From positions 2,559,001-2,623,000 of the forward strand of contig NC_069135.1 of assembly GCF_026914265.1 (NCBI RefSeq): a DNA stretch of 64,000 bases, given 5' to 3'. The notes under the pieces are model-generated. The model saw only the letters and a list, made by a program, of their open reading frames with translations. It did no database searches and was not told the DNA's origin. The translations under genes and the position numbers were made by a program. Below, piece after piece: positions 37,101 through 49,702 of the stretch; position 1 is the stretch's first letter, and each line of letters opens with the position of its first letter. Source of the DNA: Mya arenaria (Eukaryota; Mollusca; Bivalvia; Myida; Myidae).

Positions 37101-40100
37101 CTCTTTAAGCGGCATAAACTGCCCTTTATTTCATTTAAATTGGTGTGTAAATGAAATGTTTTGCTTTAAGTCTTCATTTTAAGCAAATTTTTGCCTTCCG
37201 ACGTAGCATGTATGACGTCATTTATCACGTGGTATACACACACGGACACTGTCTTAAGCGGGTGTGTACTATTATTCCTAACACTGTATTGTAAATACGA
37301 CACCATATTTCTCATCCGTAGGACGAGTACGGCACCGCGGCGTACAAGACCGTAGAATTGGATACTTTCCTGGACGACAAGGCCGTGCAGCACAGAGAGG
37401 TCCAGGGATTTGAGTCCGAGCTCTTCCGATCATATTTCAAGAGCCTTGTGTAAGTGTTATACCAAATTCTGTGGTTTGCTGAATTTCAATGTATACGCAG
37501 AAATTCATTTGTCTTGTCAAGCAATGTCTTATTTTTAATCTGGTTACAAGATATAATTGTCAACCTGTACGTCCATAAAATGTTTTAAGCCCAATGCACA
37601 CTATTGTACTGCATTGTGCTATGTAACCTTTTTCGTTCAATGTGAGGATAACATTTTTAACCCCTCACTCTCTGTCAGAAAAGTTTTTAAACCACAATTT
37701 ACTTGACTAAAACCGCCGACAATATGTCTTCCTGTCCCGTGTACAGGACGATGGAGGGTGGTGCGGAGACGGGTTTCCGGCACGTGGAGCCGACCAAGTA
37801 CAAGACCCGCCTCCTCCAGGTCTTCGGGAAAGGGGCTAACCTCACCATCAGGGAGGTCAGTGATGACTTGTCTTTATTTTAAGCTCTACTGGCCAAAGGC
37901 ACGATACGGTCTTCTTTGATAAAACTTGTACAGTAGTTAGATATCTATGATATGTCGGTTCCTTTCGAAAACCAGCCAAAAAAAATGCTATTTTTAGCCA
38001 AGTCTAGAATAAAAGAGAGACAACTTGTTTTTAGCTTGTGCTTTTGGATTTATGTGTTACTCTCCCTTGCCCTTGGGAATGTGTGTTCAAATTATGCCCC
38101 TGGGGTCATTACTTGCCACGCCCCGGGGTTCACAAGTGTGGTGTAATTATAAAGGGAAATGTTTGAAAATCTTTTTGTCCGAAGCGACTAAGTCCAGACC
38201 CTTGATATCTTTAATAACCGTCATTTAGTGGTCTCTACCAAGATGTATTCAAATTATGCCCCTGGTTTCAAAACTTTTTAAACTACAAGGCTCTTACCAA
38301 TGATATTTGTTGTGGAGCATCATATGATGGCCCTCTACCAATACAATTGAAAGTATGCCCCTGGCGCCAAAGCTGGCACCAACCTTACTTTCTTATTTCT
38401 AAAGCTACAACAATGAAATGGTCCATGTGTACAGTTTTGAAAACAAATATCAATGCTGTGCGTTGATGATCCCCGACTGTGACCTTTTGACCTACGTTCT
38501 TAATATTGAAGCTACAACAATGCAATTTGGACCATGTGTACAGTTTTGAAAACAAATAATTGTGTTGTGCTTGGATGACCCTGACTGTGACCCTTTGACC
38601 TCCTTTCTTATTTTTGACGCTACAGCATTGAAATTTGGACCATGTGTACAGTTTTGAAAACAAATATTTATTTTGTACTGTGATGACCTTGTTTGTGACC
38701 TTTTGACCTATTGTTTTGTTTTTGAAGTTACAGCAATGAAATTTGGACTATGTGTAGAGTTTTGAAAATAATTATCGATGTTGTCCTTGGATGAACTTGA
38801 ATGTGACCTCCTGACCTACTTTCTTATTTTTTAATGTACAGCAATAAAATTTGGACCATGTGAAAACAAATATCAATGTTGTGCATTGATGAACTCGACT
38901 GTATCCTTTTGACATACTTTCTTAATTTTGAAGCTATTGCAATGAAATTTGAACCATGTGCAACGCTTTGAAAACAAATATTAATGTTGTTGTCGGATGA
39001 CCTTGACCACAATAACCATGCCAGTAGAGCATAGGATCTCATGGGCCTCTTGTTTAAATTAAAATCTAGATTTACCTCTGACTGTGCATTGATAAAGGAC
39101 ATATTTCATGTGTGAAAGTATGAAATTGTACTGTTTGGATTTTTTCGATGACATGAATATACCCATACATCTTTTACAATATAACCTATATGTTCAGCCG
39201 GTGGTATTACAGATCATTCAATCAATTAGAACCGTAGACTTAATTAAAAATTAATACTTTCGCGGGTATTTTAAAGGTCCGCCTTCTGCCATTCATCCGA
39301 TACACATTCCCTGTGTCGTTGACAATGATCAACCAATGAGGTTGTATCCTAAGTCAGTTAGATGACATGAAGTAACATCTGAATGATTAAGAATGGTTCG
39401 TTCGCTACGCTTAATCCGCCCATTCATAATCATTACGTCTATTCTTCATTCCATCTAACTACAACGTATATGATTTGCTTTGTAGGTGTGCGCGATTTTT
39501 AACATAGACACATAACGTGCGTTTAGATGCGCACATTTCTGATGTTGGTTGTGCCTTGATAAAATGTCTGCTGTTCCGTTCTGTTTTAAACTTTTTTAAT
39601 TTCTAAATTCCTGATACGTTTAAGAAGTATCAGTATTGGTTGTTTTTGCTGTCTTATCATTGGCGTCATAATTGAGCATAAGCTTACATTATTCCGCTGC
39701 AGGTGCCGCTGAACAAGAAGAGTCTCAACAGTGACGACGTCTTTATCCTCGACGCTGGCACAACCGTCTGGCAGTTCAACGGAAACAACGCCAGTCCGTT
39801 CGAAAAGGCGCGGGTACGTCGTAGATGCAATGAGTTGCATTTAGATAGAATATATAAGCTTTGGTAACAATATTAGAAGTAAGTATGGCCATGCACTGAT
39901 TTTGTGGTATAAGCGTCTACTGCTACATGGAGTTGACTCATATACGGAATGAATTAAGACATCCATGGCATGTTATCAGATAATTTTTCGTTCATATAAA
40001 TTGTTAGGAAACAGTATGGTTCTCATTTCTAGAATAAGTTTAAATAAAATGTTAGCGTAACTTTCTTCCGTAGTCAGAATAGCCACACACGTTACACTTT

Positions 40101-43100
40101 ATTTTCAACTGTAAAGAGAATAATAGTGGATTATCACAATGCTGGTAAGTAGTCTGTGGATATTCTGAACATGTGCCAACATAAATGTTATATAACTTGT
40201 ACCTTCTTTAACAGTCTATGGAGTTCCTCCAGAACATCGAGGGTGAGCGTGCCGGCCACGCCAAGGGTGAGGTGGTGGACGAACACAGCATCAGCGAGGC
40301 GGTACGGAATTTTCCTTACATTGATAAGTCTAGCCGTTTCTTCCCGATTTAATGAAAAAAGTGCATTGAACTCATACATATTCTAAAGTTCATATAATAC
40401 AAATACATGTACTGCAAACGGGAAAGTACAAGTATGAGTTTGTGTAGTGATAGAAGTTAACCATCTGTAACAAAATCTTGCTTCACCAGGGACACATGTC
40501 CATGGGCTTCAAAATTGGACATTTAAGTGGTTTCTAGTCAAATGTGTCTCATGGTAGATAAAAAATGTCTTCACAATCATTCTTATAAAAGTACTTTGTT
40601 AATCAATACATGTGTACAACTTACAGCACCAGTTCTACAGCTATCTTGCGGATGAGGACGAAGAAGGGGCAGACGAGGTGGACATTGGAGGAGAGAAGAA
40701 ACTGTTCAGGTATGGTGGCTTTCTCGGGGGACGGAGATTACCGTAGTAGGACTTTAAAATATGTGTAGACAAAGTAACATAATTATTTTGGGTATACATG
40801 GTCTCTTATAAGCCATCCAGTAAGTTTCAAGAAATATTGCGCTATGTAGGTCGGTAAGAGTCCAAGCTCTTTGTATTCTTATCTGCCCATTGCGTTCACG
40901 GTGAGCATATGACTGATGCTCTTTGAAACTCAACAAGTTCGTGTCAGACTTCTTGACACGCTGGTTTTTTGCCGGAAGGATATTTATTTAAACTAAATAT
41001 GTAGTGCAAAAATGCAAATAACGTCTGGTTTCACTCTAAGCCATTTTAACTGCCACATGTGTGAAGTTTGGTATAGTATGACCTGTTGAATATAAATAGT
41101 TGCCAATCAGCAAATAAAAAGCTATTATTAGGATAATATTATTCAAGAATGTTATAAAGTGTTTGGAAAATATCGCAATAAAATGCATGTAACAAAAACG
41201 TTCATAACAGGAAAAAAACTTTAAATTATGTTGCATATAATATTTCACTATCACATATTACTTTTTTAATCATTGAATATTCGATGTACATGAAGTACAA
41301 TAGTTTATAAAATTGACGAAAGGAAACAATAACAACGATGTTCATTTCGCAAACCCAGACCCTAGCAAATGCGTATGTTTTTAATTCGCATTCGTAGCTC
41401 ATTTCTTTAATCTCTATTGGTTAATGCAACATATTATCTGCTGATAGATGATAATGAATGATATTTCATATTGCATTGACAGTTTCTCATGATATGTTTT
41501 ATACACTATAACAACTTTTAGCGTCAGGTGAGTATATATACACGTACATATACATGTTGTACAGCTTTCCATGTTACCTCGTCAACCCGGAAATATTGCC
41601 CATGGCTGGTTTATTTCAACATCTATGTATATATCATGTCTAGAATCAGCTGCTTTCGTTTACGGGTGGGTTTATTGCCAGACCGCCGACCATGCCCACC
41701 TTGTCTCTTATGTTGTTTCGCTTCTTGCATCGGGCGTGCTTTGTGAGTGAATGATAGGATTTGGCTGAATACTTTATTGAATAAAGTTCAATTAAATCTA
41801 ATAAAAAAGCTAGTGACAAAACTCGCAACGCCCATTGCAAAAATCATTTGCTAATTAGTTAGTATTGTTGCAATATATATATTTATGTATACTCTTGTCT
41901 CATTCAGTTGCTGGATTTTGTTACTGTAATATACATTTTTTTCATTTTTAATAAGTTATCAATGAAAGCGGATAACTACTTCATTGTGTTTTTCGTTGAA
42001 CTGTATTATCATACCGCTACAATCAAGATAATTATGATGATATATTGTCTTAAGAAAACAATTCAGAAAGTGAGACCATAGTAAGATATTGGCACAAAAA
42101 ATGGACATTTTTTTGCTGTAAACATTGAGTTTTGTTTCAGTTAAGAGTGTTCAGTAGTTTAACTACAAACAGTTTTTGAAATTGTAGAATTGTGATGAAT
42201 AAATTAAAGTTACAATCCATCAATAATGCACCACTCAATGTGTTCCCGCTCTTGGTTGTGGCGAGTGCATGGGGTACTTAAGACGGCGGATGATTACATG
42301 CGGCAATTTTACAGACCAGTTGGGGAAATAAACAGATTGTACATAACGAGATATATGATACATTGAACAAATCTTATCGCGTCAGGGACATAATTTGCAC
42401 AAAACAATAACAGATTCGCTAGTTTTTCCCCAAACTTCTCAACTGTGTACTCGTAGCACCCTGGTGTTGGTTATTCATTGACCGGTGTATAATACAAACA
42501 TGAACCGAGAATAACCTACAGTGTGTATATCCCTCATGAATATTCTTATCCTGTTGTAGCGTGTGCGACGCTTCCGGAAAGACGGAGTTCAAGGAGTTGA
42601 AAACTGGCGGCATCACCAAGGAAGACCTCGGCAGCGATGTGAGTACAACACTAAGGGCATGCGACGTCGTTAGGGGGAATGTATTTTAAACATATACCGT
42701 TCATCTGCTCTTTTTCTTATCAAATGCATAATAATTGTTTTCCTGTTAACATAATCTGATTTATTTTTCAAGAATAAAAGAAAAGTTAATAACATGCTTC
42801 TTTAATTGATCGTCCCAAATAATTATTGTTTATAATTGATATAATACTTACGATAAGTTGCCTGTTGTGCAGTAGTTTCAAGCAATGTCCTATATGCTTT
42901 TAAAAGAGATACTAGTACGTGGTCAATCAAATAATCATTACATGCGCCTGTGTGTTTTTCAGGACGTGTTCCTGTTTGACTCTTGCGAACAGATCTTTGT
43001 CTGGATCGGGAAGAACGCCTCGCCCGCCGAGAAGAGGAACGGCATGACCTACGCACACGTAATAAACATTTTTTTCTTTAATCATTGTATTTCAAGTAAA

Positions 43101-43885
43101 GGGTAAATGGATGATGCATTGAAGTGTACCTAAATGCATTTAGAAATCGACATGATTACGGACCATGGACATCTCGTTCAATAAAATCTGCTCTTTTTAA
43201 CCCCCCCCCCCCCCCCCCCCCCCCCATCTTATGCAGTTAGACTTACGAACTATAGTGTGATTAACTTTCTGAAGAACCCACATTTTTGGTTGAACCTTTT
43301 GATATTTATTCAATAGTTCTCGAAATTGGCCTTCATACATAATAATTATATATCTCCATTCAAACAGCAAAAAAGGTTTGAGTTTAAATATCTTTTGTTA
43401 ATTTAAATGGGATTTTTCTGTTGTAAATTCAGTGGTATATATGAAAGGTCTTAACTTCTTTGAAATGTGAAAACAGTTGACAATAAGTTATTCGATCTTT
43501 TAAGAAAAGAAAATATTGACTTTGCACGGAAACTTAACAAAGCCAACGTTTTCCTTAAAAAGCTAAAATTCTACAATTTGAAATTTTGACATGTATGTTA
43601 CGATCAAAACTACGTTATGAAAAATATTTCCTCCCAATTCTATTACATACTATTGGAAGAAAAGGAGAAAAAGCCTTGATTCTGTATAATATAAATACGA
43701 AAAAATAGCTTCTACTACATTTTGCCTCTCAGTATCGAACGACATCTGAGCAAAAATAAACAAAGTTGCACTGTTTTAATGCTTTGCAGAACCATTGCAT
43801 GAAGACCAACAGGCCGTTCCTACCAATCCACGTGGTGAAAGAGGGTCGAAACTACGCTTCCCTCGACATCGCCCTCTCCGCATAG
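28184..43885 (+). CDS. Gelsolin-like actin-severing protein, three gelsolin repeats (365 residues)
   Basis: Exon 1 has 32 bases of 5' UTR (28184-28215) and ATG at 28216. Coding exons: 28216-28222, 34589-34669, 35215-35288, 35741-35815, 36143-36214, 37322-37449, 37747-37855, 39703-39813, 40215-40301, 40627-40709, 42560-42638, 42963-43058 and 43790-43885. All phases agree, giving 1098 bases with stop. The protein starts [16 protein letters not shown]. Repeat G1 (about residues 45-145) shows [36 protein letters not shown] and [21 protein letters not shown]2 (about 160-245) has [18 protein letters not shown] and [21 protein letters not shown]3 (about 275-360) has [17 protein letters not shown]. 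Length and layout match the roughly 366-residue annelid and mollusc gelsolin-like proteins and severin/CapG. By family it is a cytosolic, calcium-controlled actin filament severing and capping protein; no secretion signal is present. Oddity: the first coding exon has 7 bases and intron 1 is mostly a 42-bp array that repeats the exon 2 acceptor. Confidence 0.95.
28660..34588. repeat. 42-bp minisatellite that repeats a 3' splice site
   Basis: About 140 units by length, each 42 bases. A unit runs ggactacgtaatgttcattc, then taaccatatcgttgcagtt, then gta. The last unit runs without a gap into the real acceptor and start of gelsolin exon 2 (gttgcaattgtag then GACTCCGTAAAATG). Every typical unit therefore carries CTAAC, about 22 bases of spacer, gtag and an exon-like GACTACGTAATG. 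Variants include gcggccgctgtag, gcgaccgctgtag and a unit six bases shorter. The left end (28600-28850) is degenerate. Larger blocks are themselves duplicated. Confidence 0.95.
36783..37243. mobile_element. ~460-bp MITE with ~50-bp inverted ends
   Basis: Left end gtgtgtgtataccacgtgat, continuing to gctacgtcggaaggca. The right end is tgccttccgacgtagcatg, continuing to atcacgtggtatacacacac. The ends are about 90 percent complementary by eye. The interior has no coding capacity. It sits in the gelsolin intron between exons 36143-36214 and 37322-37449, ending about 80 bases before the next exon. Confidence 0.85.
37945..39055. mobile_element. Dispersed repeat with internal ~108-bp tandem units
   Basis: The left part contains two or three diverged copies of a segment with ttcaaattatgcccctgg and ggtctctaccaagat. 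From about 38385 to 39010 a unit of about 108 bases recurs six times. It contains gctacaacaatgaaattt, ggaccatgtgtacagttttg, aaaacaaatatcaatgttgt and gactgtgaccttttgacct. The right end reads gccagtagagcataggatc and tcatgggcctcttgttt. I associate this with bivalve dispersed repeats but cannot name a family. It lies in a gelsolin intron and has no protein of its own. Confidence 0.7.
43201..43225. repeat. Poly-C run (25 bases)
   Basis: A homopolymer of 25 C in the last gelsolin intron. The exact length is prone to sequencing error. Confidence 0.9.
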
Positions 43886-44204
43886 ACACGCGCGGGGAAT
43901 CATGTCGTCAGGAAAAGTGCCAATGACGACATTTAGAAAGTTTTCTGCATTATAGTCCTTCGCTTCCTTTCATGATATTTTTTAAAGGATAGTAGTGTCA
44001 ATTAAGACTTTCTTTGTTAAATGACTTAATTATGACTATTAAACATTTTTAAATTCTAGTTAATTAACAAGCATGCCGACCTCGTAGATAACCAGTCTAC
44101 ATGATACTGGTAGAGACAATGGGAGCACCTAGGCCATTTCCCTTAAAAACAACGTCGGATGTACGGTTTACAATGTCAAGTAGCTCGCGTAGTTTAAATA
44201 TTTC

Positions 44205-44210
44205 AATAAA
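44205..44210 (+). terminator. Polyadenylation signal of gelsolin-like gene
   Basis: AATAAA (in tttcaataaagc) about 320 bases after the stop at 43885. A second candidate (ttaataaaac) lies near 44258. Confidence 0.55.
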
Positions 44211-44654
44211 GCAAGTATGCCTAGGGAATTTACTGTTATGAATCTAAATGAATCTTTTAATAAAACATTTCACTGCAATCAATTTCAACTTATTGATAAA
44301 AAATACGTTCTTAATTTTACGGAACTACTTTTACTGCGTCATATGGCGGAGATGACCGAGGTGTTTCGATTGTGGTAGAGAACATAGTATAGATGATACT
44401 GGTAGATAACCAATCTAGATCTGTGACATCTTTAGAGCTGTATTGTTTACTAGTAACATTCGCAATGATATGTTTGAAAGGACCAAGTGTGGATTTGCTT
44501 AATGATAAAATATTATAATATGACTTGAAAAAGGTGCTTACTATTTTCATGCTGTTCTTTTATACGCAGGTTTCTATGATTATTATGATATTATTTCCAT
44601 TTTAATTTATCTTTTTTATATGTTTATCTTTCATTGTTGTGTAATAAAACTTTA

Positions 44655-47600
44655 TAACCCGACCGTTAGCGTACTTTATACCCCGTCTGGCACCGTACTT
44701 TATACCCCGACCTGTACTGTAGTATATACCTCAACAGGCATCGTACCGAATAGCCTGACCGGCATTATTTGTTATACAACGACCGACACCGTAGTTTATA
44801 CCCCGACCGGTACTGTACTTTGTTCAAAGACCGCTAGTGTACTTCATGCCCTGACTGGTCCCGTACAGCGACAGATACAGTTCTGTATACCCTGACAAAT
44901 ACCGTACTGTATACCCCGACAAATACCGTACTGTATACCCCGACCGGTACCGTACTATATACCCCGACAAATACCGTACTGTATACCCCGACCGGTACCG
45001 TACTGTATACCCTGACAAATACCGTACTGTATACACTGACAAATACCGTACTGTATACACTGACAAATACCGTACTGTATACACTGACAAATACCGTAAT
45101 GTATACCCTGACACATACCGTACTGTATACCCCGACCGGTACCGTACTGTATACCCCGAAAAATACCGTACTGTTAACACTGACAAATACCGTACTGTAT
45201 ACCCCGACAAATACCGCACTGTATACACTGACAATAACCGTACTGTATACACTGACACATACCGTACTGTATACCCAGACAAATACCGTACTGTATACCC
45301 TGACAAATACCGTACTGTATACCCTGACAAATACCGAACTGTATACCCCGATCGGTACCGTACTGTATACACTGACAAATACCGTACTGTATACACCGAC
45401 CGGTACCGCACTGTATACACTGACAAATACCGTACTGTATACACTGACAAATACCGTACTGTATACCCAGACAAATACCGTACTGTATACCCTGACAAAT
45501 ACCGTACTGTATACCCTGACAAATACCGAACTGTATACCCCGACCGGTACCGTACCTTATACACTGACAAATACCGTACTGTATACACCGACCGGTACCG
45601 CACTGTATACACTGACGAATACCGTACTGTATACCCAGACAAATACCGTACTGTATACCTGACAAATACCGTACTGTATACCCTGACAAATACCGAACTG
45701 TATACCCCGACCGGTACCATACTGTATACACTGACAAATACCGTACTGTATACACCGACCGCTACCGTACTGTATACCCTGACAATTACTGTACTGTATA
45801 CACCGGCCGGTAACGTATTGTGTATACTGACAAATACCGTACTGTACACACTGACATATACCGTACTGTATACTCTGACAAATACTGTACTGTATACCCT
45901 GACACATACCGTACTGTATACCCCGACCGGTACCGTACTGTATACTCCGACAAATACCGTACTGTATACACTGACAAATACCGTACTGTATACCCCGACA
46001 AATACCGCACTGTATACACTGACAAATACCGTACAGTCTACACTGACAAATACCGTACTGTATACCCAGACAAATACCGTACTGTATACCCTGACAAATA
46101 CCGTACTGTATACATTGACACATACCGTACTGTATACCCAGACTAATACCGTACTGTATACCATGACAAATACCGTACTGTATACCCTGACAAATACCGA
46201 ACTGTATACCCCGACTGGTACCGTACTGTATACACTGACAAATACCGTACTGTATACACCGACCGGTATCGCGCTGTATACACTGACAAATACCGTACTG
46301 TTTACCCAGACAAATACCGTACTGTATACCCTGACAAATACCGTACTGTATACCCTGACAAATACCGAACTGTATACCCCGACCGGTACCGTACTGTATA
46401 CACTGACAAATACCGTACTGTATACACCGACCGCTACCGTACTGTATACCCTGACAATTACTGTACTGTATACAACGGCCGGTACCGTACTGTGTATACT
46501 GACAAATACCGTACTGTACACACTGACAAATACCGTACTGTATACCCTGACAAATACTGTACTTTATACACTGACAAATACCGTACTGTATACACCGACC
46601 GGTACCGTGCTGTATACACCGACTGGTACCGTACTGTACACAATGACAAATACCATACTGTATACACCGACCGGTACCGTACTGTATACCCTAACAAATA
46701 CTGTACTGTATACCCCGACCGGTACCGTACTGTACACCCTGACTGGAACCGTACTGTTTACTCTGACCGATACCGTACTGTATACCCTGACAAATACCGT
46801 TCTGCCTAAACCGGCCGGTACCGTACTGTATACAGCGACCGGTACCGTACTGTTTAAACCGACCGGTACCGTACTGTATACCCTGACAAACACCGTACTG
46901 TATACCCCGACCAGTTGCATACTGTATACACTGACAAATACCGTACCATTTACCCCGTTCGGTACCGTACTGTTTATTCTGACTGGTACCGTACTGTATA
47001 CCCCGACCGGTACCGTACTGTTAACTTCTACCGGTACCGTACTGTTTACTCCGACCGATACCGTTCTGTATACCCCGAACGGTACCTTACTATTTACCCT
47101 GACAGTACCTTACTGTTTACCCTGACCGGTACCGTACTGTTTACTCCGACCGATACCGTGCTGTATACCCCGACCGGTACCATACTGTTTACTCTGACCG
47201 GAACCGTACAATATACCCCGACCGGTACCGTACTGTACACCCTGATCGGTACCGTACTGTATACCCTGACAAATACCGTACTGTTTACCCCGACTGGTAC
47301 CGTACTGTACACCCCGACCGGTACAGTACTGTACACCCCGATCGGTACCGTACTGTACACCCGACCGATACCATACTGTATACCCCTACCGGTACCGTTA
47401 TGTTTACTCTGACCGATACCGTACTGTTTACTCCGACCGGTACCGTACTGTTTACCCCGACCGGTACCGTATTGTATACACCGACCGATACCTTACTGTA
47501 TACACTTCCGTAGTATATACCATGACCGTACTTCACCTTGACTTGTGTCGTACTTAAAACCTCGACTGGTACCATACGTTATACCCTGACCAGAATCGTA

Positions 47601-47720
47601 CTGTTAACATTTACCGGTACCGTACTGTATCCCCTGACCGATACCGTACTATATTCTTAAAACGGAACCGTTCTATACATCCACTTGTATCGTACTTGGA
47701 ACTTCGACCGGTGCTGTATA
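44655..47720. repeat. 24-bp minisatellite, about 125 units
   Basis: The unit is taccgtactgtataccctga plus caaa, with an alternative linker accgg giving taccggtaccg. Spacing is 24 bases over most of the array; edges at 44640-44880 and 47500-47720 are diverged. Long frames on both strands (565 residues minus, 435 residues plus) follow from a period divisible by three without stops. The array lies between gelsolin and the cyclase. Two subfamilies (caaat linker and ccggt linker) alternate at left and the ccggt form dominates at right. Confidence 0.93.
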
Positions 47721-48287
47721 AATGTGCGTGTTTATTTTACAGATTACGCTACACGGATGATTGCAATGGGGAAATTGCTAATTTCGTTTTGGACTTATTG
47801 TTTAAAAGACCGAAAGGCGAAACATAACGCTTAACTTTTTAGTGTTCAGCGGTAAATGCCCCACGAATGCCTTTATATTAGCCAGTGCGAATGCGCATGC
47901 GCGGGCTTCTAACTAACTCTTTTTAGAACACCTATTATCGGCAAAAATGGAACTTCGACGGGTTTTTTTTTGTTACTGTAGATACAAATTTAGCGGTTTT
48001 GTAACGGAGTGTTAGTTGTCAGATCTCTTCTGAATGACTAAAGGTGAATCTGTCAGGCGATCCTATTGGCATGATTATGACAATAACATTGTTATCGTTT
48101 GAAAAAAGGAATGCATGAAGTAAACTGATATTTACGTAGTTCATCACTCGTCATTAGAACGTAATCTTGATTTTCTTTATTGCTTCTGTCCAAACGCCTT
48201 AAACGAGTAAAGATATGAACTGAATACCCAGGAAAGAAGACAAATGATTGGTTAAATTTCGACAAACAAAATATTGTTGAAATGTAC
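47721..48287. other. Intergenic spacer
   Basis: No gene or repeat recognised between the 24-bp array and the fold-back element. Confidence 0.4.
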
Positions 48288-48785
48288 GTGAAGTTAGCGG
48301 CCTAGCTGCGTGAAGTTGGCGGCCTAGCGGCGTGAAAATGGCGGCCTAGCGGCGTTACGTTAGCGGCCTGGTGGCCTAGTTGCGTGAAGTTGGCGGCCTA
48401 GCGGCCTATATTTTTTTCTATATTTCAAAACAATTGTTCATGCATTTTCTTGGAAAACAAAGTTCTTGGTCGACTTTTTGTAAAAAAAAATATAATCGCT
48501 TCAGATTGATATTTTGTGCATTTAAACAATTAATTTATCATCGTTTTAGAAGAAGACGCATACAAAAAATGCTCTGAATAGAAAATAATTTAAGGCCGCT
48601 ATGTTAATGTATTAATGAAAAACATTGATTTATCATTGTTTTCCAAGAAGCTAGGCAGCAAAGCCGCCAACTTCACGCCGCTAGGCCGTCAGGCCGTTAG
48701 GCCACTTATTACAGTACACGCCGCTAGGCCGCTAGGCTGCTAAGCCGCTAGCTTCACGCCGCTAGGCAACTAACTTCAAGTACAT
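48288..48785. mobile_element. Fold-back element with GC-rich repeated arms
   Basis: The left arm (48288-48415) holds several copies of gtgaagttggcggcctagcg. The right arm (48648-48785) holds the reverse complement, ccgctaggccgct and cttcacgccgctaggc. Even the outer flanks mirror (aaatgtacgtgaagttagcg against ctaacttcaagtacat). The AT-rich loop of about 230 bases has no coding capacity. The structure resembles fold-back transposons, whose ends are inverted arrays of short direct repeats. Confidence 0.8.
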
Positions 48786-48930
48786 AATATTGAATTGGTG
48801 CGGTATGTGGCCTTTGATTGACTTGCTATTGGTTTCATTGTGAGTTTACAGCTCGGTATTATTCATAATCACACAAGCTACATTTAAACCGATGACCATC
48901 ATTTTGTTGTTATTATAATAATTTTAATCT

Positions 48931-48963
48931 ACTACTACAACAACAACGCCAACAACAACTACA

Positions 48964-49035
<72 letters not shown>

Positions 49036-49139
49036 GCTACTTCTACAACTACTTCTACTACTTCTACTACAACTACTACAAAAACTACTACAAAAACTTC
49101 TCCAAAAACAACAACTGCTATTGTTATTGCTGCTGCTGC

Positions 49140-49170
<31 letters not shown>

Positions 49171-49190
49171 GCTGTTGTTGCTGTTGCGAC
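48931..49190. repeat. Compound trinucleotide microsatellite
   Basis: (ACT)n around 48960-49030, then interrupted act/tct/aaa triplets, then (GCT)n and (GTT)n around 49125-49185. It creates a minus-strand poly-Val/Thr frame that is an artefact. Confidence 0.95.
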
Positions 49191-49702
49191 TTCAGTATTC
49201 AATATGGTCAACACATGTCAAGTATGACATTGATTTTTTTTAAACCTGACAGAAGGTCTATGTTAGCGATGATGGTAAGATGCTAATAAGTCACAACCGT
49301 GCGTTACCATGACTATTTTAGCACCAATATGGATGCGTTTGTCTTGGTCAAAATGTTCGGAAAATACAAGACTGCCTCATAATTAGTTAGATTTATTAAA
49401 TAACATTTTTGACATATATCTATTGTGAACATTGGATAAAATTTCACCCGGGATATGCAAGTAAATTATGTCATTACTTTTAAATAAAACAGTATACCGG
49501 TGTCTTACATAACGTTCCGATTTCAACCTCATTCCAGCATATTTGTAGAAGACGGCGTTATTCGACGTCCAAAAAAGGTTTAAAATCAAAGCATACCATA
49601 GCATGTTACTGTACTTTTCAGAAATCCAGATTCTGTCCTTAAATCAAAGTTGCCTCGACAAGTCACCTTTAGTTAGTTAGTGGTCATCTAAAGTAATTCA
49701 AA

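Noticed and set aside
44824-47125. Very long frames of 565 (minus) and 435 (plus) residues
   Set aside because: They are readings of the 24-bp tandem repeat. The frame is open on both strands because the period is divisible by three.
48924-49214. Poly-Val/Thr frame
   Set aside because: Trinucleotide microsatellite.
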